From positions 1 to 15,010 of the forward strand of contig CALMHV010000223.1 of assembly GCA_937863905.1 (NCBI GenBank): 15,010 nt of DNA. The letters run 5' to 3'. The stretch is from an uncultured Bacillota bacterium. Its GTDB lineage: Bacteria; Bacillota; Sulfobacillia; UBA995; UBA9673. Shown one piece after another: positions 7,156-13,642 of the stretch (positions are counted from its first letter, which is position 1; each line of letters starts with the position of its first letter). The notes under the pieces were generated by a model that saw only the letters and a list, made by a program, of their open reading frames with translations, had not been told where the DNA came from and did not search any database. A program made the translations under genes and the position numbers.

Positions 7156-8673
7156 CTAGACTCCGTAGATCTCCCCGAACTTCCTCCGGATGTAGGCCAG
7201 GTACGGCTTGGCCGTCAGCGGCCGGCCGGTGGCCCGTTCCAGGAGTTCCTGGGGGGTGAACTTGCTCCCGTGGGCGTGGATGTTCCGGTTCATCCAGCCC
7301 AGGAGCGGGGCGAACTCGCCGCGGGCGAAACCCGCCTCCAGGCCCGGGATGTCCCGGCAGGCCTTCTCGTAGAGCTGCAGGCAGGACACGTGCCCGATGG
7401 TGTACCCGGCGAAGGCCGCCCCGAACCCACCCGTCCAGTGGATGTCCTGGAGGACGCCGGCCAGGTCGTCGGGGGGCGTGAGGCCGAGGTAGTCCTTGAA
7501 CTTGGCGTTCCAGGCCTCGTCCAGGTCCTTCAGGGCGAGCTTCCCGTCGAAAACCGCCTTCTCCAGCTCGAACCTGAGCATCACGTGGAGGTTGTAGGTG
7601 ACCTCGTCGGCATCGACGCGGATGAAGGACGGCTGGACCTTGTTCACGGCCCGGTAGACGCTCTCCATCGACACTCCGTCGAACTGCGCCGGAAAGACCC
7701 TCTTGAGGCTCGGGTAGTAGAACTCCCAGAAGGCCCGCGACCGCCCGACAACGTTCTCCCACAAAAGAGACTGCGATTCGTGCAGGCCGGCCGAGGGCCC
7801 GTCGTCCAGGAGGGACTGCTGGAACTTGGCCGGCACGCCCTGGCCGTAGTTCCCGTGCCCGGCCTCGTGAAGGCTGGCGAAGAAGGACGTTGTGAGGAAA
7901 TCCTCGTCGACCTTGGTCGTGATGCGGACGTCGTTCGGCGAGAAACCAATGGTGAACGGGTGGACCGAGAGGTCCAGGCGCCCGCGCGTCTCGAGGTCGA
8001 ACCCGGCGATCCTGGCCGCCTCCCGGGAAGCCGCCATCTGCTGGTCGTGGGGGAACCTCTGACGCAGGGGGCGGTCGTCCACCGCGTCGACCTTGGCGAA
8101 GATGGCCTGGCACAGGGGGACGAGCGTCTCCCGGAGTTCGGCGAAGAGGGTCTCGACCTCCGCGACCTTCATCCCCGGTTCCGATTGGTCGAGCAACGGG
8201 TCCATGGGGTGGTCCTGGTAGCCGAGGACGTCCGCGACTTCGCGCATCAGGCCGTAGGTGCGCTCGAGGGCCGGGCGGAAGACCTGGTAGTCCCGGGCCT
8301 CGCGGGCCTGGAGCCAGACGCCGAAGCCGTCGTTGGCGGCCCGCGAGAGACGCTCGACCAGGTCGGGCGGTAGTTTGGTCGCCTTTTCGTACTCGCGCCG
8401 GGTCACGCGGATGGCGCTGGCTTCGTCGGAGTCGTGGGGCAGGGAGGCCTCGTGGGAACGGAGGTCCTCCAGGAGCTGCCCGATCTCGGGACGGGTGAAC
8501 TTCTCGTGGGCCAGCTTGTCCAGGGTGGCCATCTGGTTGCCGCGGGCTTCGGCCCCGGCTTTGGGCATCATCGTCTGCTGGTCCCAGTACAGGATGCCGG
8601 AAGCCTGTCGCAGGTTGACGACCTCCGCGACGAGCGCGGCCAGGCGTTCGAACTTCTCGCTTCCGGAGGCCAA
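7156..8673 (-). CDS. M32 family metallocarboxypeptidase (downstream copy)
   Basis: M32 enzymes (carboxypeptidase Taq family) are cytoplasmic metal-dependent enzymes that remove C-terminal amino acids from peptides, with broad specificity that usually excludes Pro. The 505-residue product is full length and almost all helical. Family motifs are present: HPF (238-240), DVRITT (248-253), the metal-binding HEAGH (269-273), HESQSLLWEN (298-307) supplying the third ligand, and an IRxxADE segment further on. There is no signal peptide. The TTG start (plus-strand 8671-8673) follows a purine-rich GAGGGAGA. It lies 25 bases after the stop of a paralogous M32 gene, so the two are probably cotranscribed. 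It is convergent with dnaJ. It is intact; peptide substrates cannot be inferred. Confidence 0.94.
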   Translation of the reverse strand: MASGSEKFERLAALVAEVVNLRQASGILYWDQQTMMPKAGAEARGNQMATLDKLAHEKFTRPEIGQLLEDLRSHEASLPHDSDEASAIRVTRREYEKATKLPPDLVERLSRAANDGFGVWLQAREARDYQVFRPALERTYGLMREVADVLGYQDHPMDPLLDQSEPGMKVAEVETLFAELRETLVPLCQAIFAKVDAVDDRPLRQRFPHDQQMAASREAARIAGFDLETRGRLDLSVHPFTIGFSPNDVRITTKVDEDFLTTSFFASLHEAGHGNYGQGVPAKFQQSLLDDGPSAGLHESQSLLWENVVGRSRAFWEFYYPSLKRVFPAQFDGVSMESVYRAVNKVQPSFIRVDADEVTYNLHVMLRFELEKAVFDGKLALKDLDEAWNAKFKDYLGLTPPDDLAGVLQDIHWTGGFGAAFAGYTIGHVSCLQLYEKACRDIPGLEAGFARGEFAPLLGWMNRNIHAHGSKFTPQELLERATGRPLTAKPYLAYIRRKFGEIYGV

Positions 8674-8698
8674 GGGCTCTCCCTCGCTTTCCGGGCGC

Positions 8699-10237
8699 CT
8701 ACAGCCCGTAGATGTCGGTGAACTTGCGCTTGATGTACCCGAGATACGGCGCGGCCGTGAGCGGCTTGCCGGTGACCCGCTCCAGGGTCTCCTGCGGCGT
8801 GAACTTGGCGGCGTGGACGTGGAGGTTGTCCTTCATCCAGCCGAAGAGGGCGGCGAAGTCGCCCCGCGCGATGCGCTCGGTCATGTCCGGGTACTGCTTC
8901 ACGGCTTCTTCGTAGAGTTGGATGGAGGCCACGTTGCCGATGGTGTAGCTGGTGAAGTTGGCCCCGAAAGACATCGACCAGTGGATGTCCTGCAGGATGC
9001 CGGTCAGGTCGTCGGATGGGGCGATGCCCAAGTACTCCTTGAACTTCGCGTTCCAGGCCTCGGCGAGGTCCTTGACCTCGAGCTTCCCGTCGAAGACGGC
9101 CTTCTCGAGCTCGAAGCGGACCATGATGTGGAGGTTGTAGGTCACCTCGTCGGCCTCGACCCGGATGAGCGACGGCCGGACGCGGTTTACAGCCCGGTAG
9201 ATGCTTTCCGGCGTTGCGGCGGCGAGTTGGGTCGGGAAATGAGCCTCCAGGCGCGGGAAGAAGGACTGCCAGAACGCCCGCGACCGCCCCACGACGTTCT
9301 CCCAGAGGCGTGATTGCGACTCATGCAGGCCCGCGGACGCCCCGTCGCCCAGGATGGACCGGCCGAACTTGCCCGGCAGGCCCTGGCCGTAGATGCCGTG
9401 TCCGGCCTCGTGCAGGCAGGCGAAGAACGATTGGCCGACATAGTTCTCGTTCACGCGCGTGGTGATGCGAACATCGTCCAGGGCAATGTCGATGGTGTAA
9501 GGATGGACGGAGATGTCCATCCGGCCGCGGATTTCGGGGTCGTAGCCGATGGCCTTGACCGCCTCCAGACCCAGGGCGAGCTGCTTGGCCCGGTCGAAGG
9601 GCTGCTGGAGGAAGGCGCTGTCGACGATGTCGCCCTTGGCGGCGATGGCCTTGGCCAGCGGGACGAGGGCGGTCCGCAGTTCGGCGAAGAGGGTTTCGAC
9701 GTCGGCGACTTTCATCCCCGGCTCGTGCTGGTCGAGGAGGGCGTCCATGGGGTGGTCCTCGTAGCCCAGCGTCTCGGCAATCTCCCGCGTGACCGCGACC
9801 GTCTTCTCCAGGGCCGGCCGGAAGACCCCATAGTCCCGGGCCTCGCGGGCGGCCAGCCAGACCGTGTAGCCCTCGGTCGCGGCGCGTGACGCCCGGACGA
9901 CCAGCTCGGGCGGTAGCTTCGTCGCCTTCGCATACTCGCGGCGAGTCACCCGGATGGTGCTCGCCTCGTCGGAGTCGTAAGGCAGGGACTCTTCGTAGCT
10001 CCGCAGTCCCTCGAGCAGCCGGCCGATCTCGGGGCTGGTGAAGCGCTCGTGCCGCAGCTTGTTGACCAGGGCCAGGTGGTTCCCGCGCGAGGCGGCCCCG
10101 CCGCGCGGCATGATGACCTGCTGGTCCCAGAAGAGCAGGGCCCCGATGCCCTGGATGTCCCGAACCTCGGAAATGAGTTCGAGCAGACGGGCGTACTGGG
10201 GGTTTCCCGGTGCCTGGGTCGCGTCTGGCTTGGACAT
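8699..10237 (-). CDS. M32 family metallocarboxypeptidase (upstream copy)
   Basis: This second, full-length M32 carboxypeptidase (512 residues) is clearly paralogous to its neighbour along the whole length, sharing long identical stretches such as those around SDEASxIRVTRREYxKATKLPP and the C-terminal GRPLTA/GKPLTA segments. Catalytic motifs: HPY (245-247, where the family norm is HPF), DVRITT (255-260), HEAGH (276-280) and HESQSRLWEN (305-314). I chose the ATG at plus-strand 10235-10237 because AAGGGGG (10245-10251) lies 7 bases upstream; the open frame runs further but without family similarity. It is first in the probable two-gene unit and divergent from the oxidoreductase gene, with about 150 bases between starts. 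Both copies keep all metal ligands, so both are probably active, perhaps with different peptide preferences. Confidence 0.94.
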   Translation of the reverse strand: MSKPDATQAPGNPQYARLLELISEVRDIQGIGALLFWDQQVIMPRGGAASRGNHLALVNKLRHERFTSPEIGRLLEGLRSYEESLPYDSDEASTIRVTRREYAKATKLPPELVVRASRAATEGYTVWLAAREARDYGVFRPALEKTVAVTREIAETLGYEDHPMDALLDQHEPGMKVADVETLFAELRTALVPLAKAIAAKGDIVDSAFLQQPFDRAKQLALGLEAVKAIGYDPEIRGRMDISVHPYTIDIALDDVRITTRVNENYVGQSFFACLHEAGHGIYGQGLPGKFGRSILGDGASAGLHESQSRLWENVVGRSRAFWQSFFPRLEAHFPTQLAAATPESIYRAVNRVRPSLIRVEADEVTYNLHIMVRFELEKAVFDGKLEVKDLAEAWNAKFKEYLGIAPSDDLTGILQDIHWSMSFGANFTSYTIGNVASIQLYEEAVKQYPDMTERIARGDFAALFGWMKDNLHVHAAKFTPQETLERVTGKPLTAAPYLGYIKRKFTDIYGL

Positions 10238-10283
10238 GGCGTAGCCCCCTTTGGTCCTGAATCGGTGCGTCTGGCGATTCGTC

Positions 10284-10330
10284 GGTCCGGCCCAAGCTCC
10301 TGCGGACCGGGTGGACCGGGGAGGAACTCC
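10284..10330 (+). promoter_or_regulatory. structured leader between divergent M32 and oxidoreductase genes
   Basis: The divergent gap has GGTCCG (10284-10289) pairing with CGGACC (10303-10308), two near-tandem GGACCGGG units (10304-10311 and 10313-10320), and a small hairpin (GGAGG, AACT loop, CCTCC, within 10319-10332). No confident -35/-10 pair was seen for either strand. It may be a leader structure or operator; this is a structural observation, not an identified regulator. Confidence 0.3.
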
Positions 10331-10386
10331 TCCGGGTGCCCCGAACCCCAAAGCCAACTCTCCAAATCGGGGGTGTCTTCCACCAA

Positions 10387-11613
10387 ATGGCTTCCACTCC
10401 ATCCACCAGCGGCACGGCGCCGGTCGCCGTCGTCTTCGGCGGCGCCGGAGACATGGGGTATCGCGTGGTCAGGGAACTCGTGGCCCGGGGCAACACCAAG
10501 GTCGTCATCGCCGACTTCCGCTACGACCGGGCCCGGAAGTTCGCCGCGCAACAGGGCAAGGGCACCGAGGCCGTCTTCGTGGACGCCAACGTTCCCGACT
10601 CCCTGATTGGCGTGCTTCGGGGCGCGGCCGTGGCCGTCAACTGCATCGGTCCCTTCTTCCGCTACGCCGAGAAGGTGGGCCTGGCCGCCATCCGGGCCGG
10701 CGTGCCCCTCGTGGACATCTGCGACGACGACGACGCCACCGTGAAGATGCTGGCCCTCGACGGCCTGGCCCGGCAGGCCGGGGTCATGCTCATCGTCGGC
10801 GTCGGCTGGACCCCCGGTCTCTCGAACCTCCTGGCCGTCAAGGCCGCCTCGGAACTCGACGAGCCCCAGGACTGCGACATCACCTGGGTCGGCAGCACGT
10901 CCGACAGCGAGGGCCAGGCCGTCATCCTCCATGTCCTTCACGCCATCACCCGGTCCACGCCCTCCTTCATCGGGGGCGGCTGGGTCGACCTGCCGGCTCT
11001 CACCCACCACCGCTGGGTCGACTTCCCCGAGCCCATCGGCCGCGTGAACGCCTACGTCTGCGGCCATCCGGAGCCGCTGACCGTGCCGCGCTACTTGCCG
11101 AAGCTCCGCAGCGTGGTCCTGCGCGGTTATCTCCTGCCCCACGAGATGCAGCAGATCGCCAAGGGCATGATCGACCTCGACCTTCTCAACACCGACAAGA
11201 AGAAAGAGGCCATGGCCGCCCTGCTCCAGCCGGTCCTACCCCTGTTCGCGCACCTCGGCGAGGGCGTGGCCCCGGCGCTCTCGGGCATCCGGTCGGATGT
11301 CTCCGGGCTCAAGGATGGACGGCTCAAGACCATCAGCTACTACTCGGTGGACACCATGGACCGCCTGACCGGCATCCCGCCGGCCATCGCCGCGGACATG
11401 CTGGCCACCGGCTTTCTGAAGCAGCAGCCGGGCGTGTTCGCGCCCGAGGGGTGCCTGCCGGTCGAGCCCTTCCTGGAGCGCGTGGCCCAGCGGGAGATCG
11501 AGATCGAGCGCGAGGAGTGCGACGGGAGCATCGAGGACCTGGCCCGGCGGACGGCCGGCGAGGCCACGGGCGTCCCGCCGACCGACGCCGCGAGGAGCGG
11601 CGGCGACCGATGA
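10387..11613 (+). CDS. saccharopine-dehydrogenase-like NAD(P)-binding oxidoreductase
   Basis: The product (408 residues) belongs to the saccharopine dehydrogenase/reductase-like family. An N-terminal Rossmann domain contains VAVVFGGAGDMG (13-24) and, at the end of the second strand, IADFRYDRA with Asp43, which often favours NAD over NADP. A VNCIGPF strand-loop and a GWTPGLSN motif typical of the family follow, then a mixed alpha/beta substrate domain. The exact reaction is unknown; homologues act on amino-acid-like substrates or are uncharacterised. I chose ATG at 10387 because G/C use at third positions becomes gene-like only from about there; an in-frame GTG at 10336 with GGGGAGGA (about 10318-10325) is a real alternative adding 17 residues. 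Its stop overlaps the next gene's start (ATGA), so it is coupled to the SCP2-like protein and then the permease. Confidence 0.85.
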   Translation: MASTPSTSGTAPVAVVFGGAGDMGYRVVRELVARGNTKVVIADFRYDRARKFAAQQGKGTEAVFVDANVPDSLIGVLRGAAVAVNCIGPFFRYAEKVGLAAIRAGVPLVDICDDDDATVKMLALDGLARQAGVMLIVGVGWTPGLSNLLAVKAASELDEPQDCDITWVGSTSDSEGQAVILHVLHAITRSTPSFIGGGWVDLPALTHHRWVDFPEPIGRVNAYVCGHPEPLTVPRYLPKLRSVVLRGYLLPHEMQQIAKGMIDLDLLNTDKKKEAMAALLQPVLPLFAHLGEGVAPALSGIRSDVSGLKDGRLKTISYYSVDTMDRLTGIPPAIAADMLATGFLKQQPGVFAPEGCLPVEPFLERVAQREIEIEREECDGSIEDLARRTAGEATGVPPTDAARSGGDR

Positions 11614-11963
11614 CCCCGGAGGAACTCACGGCCATCCTCGAGGATTTCCGCCTGCGGGCGCACGAGAACAAGATCGTGCTCAAGATGCTCAAGGACTGGA
11701 CCCGGAACATCCACGTGACGGCCACCGATCTTGACGCCCGCACCTGGACCATGGTCATCGACAACGGGCGCATCGTCCGCGTCGCCCTCGAGGCCGTCGA
11801 GCCACGCGACATCCACATCCAGGCTCTGGTCGTCGCCCTGGCGGGCATCTTCCGCGGCGAGCTCAACCCGGCCAAGGAGTTCGCCAAGGGCAACCTCAAG
11901 TTCATCGGGTCGAACAAGGACGAGATGCGGCTCGACGCCATCATTCAGTACCTCTGGGAGTAG
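11610..11963 (+). CDS. SCP2-like sterol-carrier-domain protein
   Basis: This 117-residue protein resembles the SCP2 (sterol carrier protein 2) fold, a hydrophobic-tunnel domain that binds lipids or acyl groups. Visible features are an N-terminal helix rich in charged residues, beta strands around TWTMVIDNGRIVRVAL (about 45-60), and the C-terminal GNLKFIGSNKDEMRLDAIIQ segment (about 94-113), which matches the family's 'G-x-hydrophobic-x-G' strand followed by a helix. It is a single-domain version with no fused enzyme. The ATG overlaps the preceding oxidoreductase stop (ATGA) and the permease begins 26 bases after its stop, so the three form a unit. The fold is moderately secure; ligand and role are unknown. 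Confidence 0.72.
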   Translation: MTPEELTAILEDFRLRAHENKIVLKMLKDWTRNIHVTATDLDARTWTMVIDNGRIVRVALEAVEPRDIHIQALVVALAGIFRGELNPAKEFAKGNLKFIGSNKDEMRLDAIIQYLWE

Positions 11964-11989
11964 GGCGCCGCCGCTAGGAGGTCTTGCCG

Positions 11990-13360
11990 GTGGGTCTGCG
12001 TCGTTCGCTCCGGCTCCGCACCCTTGTCGCCGCCAGCGCCGGTCTGGCCCTGGCCTCGAGTGTCTATCCGGCCTCGATCTCGGCCGCCCAGGCCGCCGGG
12101 GGACGGCTGGTCTGGCTGGCCATCGCTGTGGCCGGCCTTCTCTGCGTGATGGCCTCGGCCAACTTCGCCGAACTCTCGTCCATGTTCCCCACGGCCGGCG
12201 GCGTCCAGGTCTACGTCCGCCAGGCCTTCGGCGAGCGGCTGGCCGTCACGGTCTCGCTCCTCTATGTGTTCCTGGCTTGGGCCGCGGGCGCGGCCGAGGC
12301 CTACATCTTCGCCAGCGTGTTGGAGCGCGTCTTCGCCGCGACGGGCATCCCCTTTCTCTCGACGATTCCTGTCGCCGTCTGGGTGCTCCTGGTCATCAGC
12401 TTCTTCTTCTTCATCAACCTCCGCGGCGTCGAGACGGCCGGCCGGACCCAGGACGTCCTGACCTACTTCATGTTCTTCCTCATCTTCGCTGTCTCGGCCT
12501 ACGCCCTGTTCGCGGCGGTCACAAGGGGGCTACCCCTGGGGGGTGGGGGGGCCGGTCTGGGGACCGGAGGCGTGGCGGCCCCCAGCGGCGGGGTCGCCGG
12601 CTTCGTTCAGGGGGTCGCCTACTCCATCTACCTCTTCATCGGCTTCGAGTGGGTCACCCCGCTGGCCGAGGAGACGACCGACATCAAGGTCATTCCCCGC
12701 GCCATGCCCATCGCTGTCATCCTGTTGGCCGTGAGCTACGCCGTCTGGACGACAATCATGGTGACCTTCGCCCCCGTCAGCGTTCTGGCCGCCAGCCCCA
12801 CGCCCCACCTCATCTTCGCCGAGGCTCTGGCCGGGACGGCCGGGCTCCTGATTGTCGGGGTCATCTCGGCCTTGGCCACCTTCACGTCCTTCAACGCCGG
12901 CATGATGGGGAATTCGCGGCTTGTCTACGGGATGGCCCGCGAGGGAACGCTCCCCAAGGCCCTGAGCCGGATCCACCTCACCTACTTCTCGCCCTGGGCG
13001 GCCCTCACGTTCATGTTCATCATCGAGCTGGTCCTGGCCCTGCTGCTCACCCTGACGCGCTCCTTCACCGTCGCCATCCTCATGGCGGCGGCCATCGAGT
13101 GCGTCATCTACTTCCTGGTGGCCCTCGTGGTCCTCAGGCTGCGCCGAACCAAGCCCGACGCCGAGCGGCCCTACCGGGCGCCGGGTGGCGCCGTCCTGCC
13201 GGCGGTCACGGCCGGGGTTTTCGCCCTCCTGGCCGTGGCCGTGTTCTTCCCGCCCTCGCCGCTCCTGGTCGGCCCGTTCTTCGCCGGGGCCCTCGGGCTG
13301 AGCTACGTCTACGCCCGGTTCGCCGTGCCCTGGCTTCGGGCCCGGGCGGGGAAGAGGTAG
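11990..13360 (+). CDS. APC-superfamily amino acid permease
   Basis: This 456-residue integral membrane protein has about 12 hydrophobic segments and the APC-family look: an unwound first helix region (ASAGLALASSVYPASI), FAELSSMFPTAGGVQVYVRQAFG near residues 59-81, IGFEWVTPLAEET in the middle and MAREGTLPKALSRIH further on, all typical of amino acid/polyamine/organocation transporters. It probably imports an amino acid by proton or sodium symport, or exchanges it; the substrate is not readable. GTG at 11990 is preferred because AGGAGG (11976-11981) is 8 bases away; a TTG at 11984 would be only 2 bases from it. A Gly-rich loop (about 181-203) is encoded by G-runs and hairpins and is probably an extramembrane insert. 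It closes the oxidoreductase-SCP2-permease unit, next to two peptidases, fitting peptide-derived amino acid use. Confidence 0.93.
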   Translation: MGLRRSLRLRTLVAASAGLALASSVYPASISAAQAAGGRLVWLAIAVAGLLCVMASANFAELSSMFPTAGGVQVYVRQAFGERLAVTVSLLYVFLAWAAGAAEAYIFASVLERVFAATGIPFLSTIPVAVWVLLVISFFFFINLRGVETAGRTQDVLTYFMFFLIFAVSAYALFAAVTRGLPLGGGGAGLGTGGVAAPSGGVAGFVQGVAYSIYLFIGFEWVTPLAEETTDIKVIPRAMPIAVILLAVSYAVWTTIMVTFAPVSVLAASPTPHLIFAEALAGTAGLLIVGVISALATFTSFNAGMMGNSRLVYGMAREGTLPKALSRIHLTYFSPWAALTFMFIIELVLALLLTLTRSFTVAILMAAAIECVIYFLVALVVLRLRRTKPDAERPYRAPGGAVLPAVTAGVFALLAVAVFFPPSPLLVGPFFAGALGLSYVYARFAVPWLRARAGKR

Positions 13361-13426
13361 ACGAGACGAAGGCCCATGTAGACGACCCATGGGGCATGAT
13401 ACTCTGTCGTGCGAGGGGGGGGGCCA

Positions 13427-13642
13427 ATGGCGGGCGAGGGTCCGTGGAAGAAGCTCAAGAAGGAATTGGAGAAGGAAGGTCCGGACAGCCCGAAAGTGGC
13501 GGACCTCCAGCGTCAGGTGGTCGAGGGAAGCCTGGCGGACCTCGGCCTGCCCGGCGCTCCGACGAACACGCTCTTTCCGAAGATCAAGAAGCCGAAGTTG
13601 GTGACCGCGGTCCCCGACGAGGACGAAACCAAGGGCCGATGA
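13427..13642 (+). CDS. small charged protein of unknown function
   Basis: I do not recognise this 71-residue protein. It opens with a charged helix (PWKKLKKELEKEG, residues 6-18), continues with a second likely helix (SPKVADLQRQVVEGSLADLG) and ends with a Lys/Pro-rich, then acidic, tail. No signal peptide, membrane segment or cysteine is present. The ATG at 13427 follows a run of nine G (13415-13423) that would act as the ribosome-binding site; an in-frame GTG at 13409 lies before it. Its stop overlaps the prmA start (ATGA), which supports a real, translated gene coupled to prmA. Composition is lower in GC than its neighbours. It could be a small regulatory or spore-related protein, but nothing proves this. 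Confidence 0.6.
   Translation: MAGEGPWKKLKKELEKEGPDSPKVADLQRQVVEGSLADLGLPGAPTNTLFPKIKKPKLVTAVPDEDETKGR

Noticed and set aside
10304..10320. Resemblance to a T-box leader core (GGGTGG-ACC)
   Set aside because: The motif lacks one base of the T-box consensus, and only about 70 bases lie between it and the divergent gene start, too few for the specifier stem of a T-box.
10238..10402. Longer N-terminus for the upstream M32 peptidase
   Set aside because: The open frame continues upstream, but the ATG at 10237 has a well-placed ribosome-binding site and the added residues do not look like M32 sequence.
13373..13403. Possible terminator or promoter between the permease and the small gene
   Set aside because: The CCCATG/CATGGG stem is only 6 bases without a T-run, and the -10-like GATACT has no -35 at usable distance.
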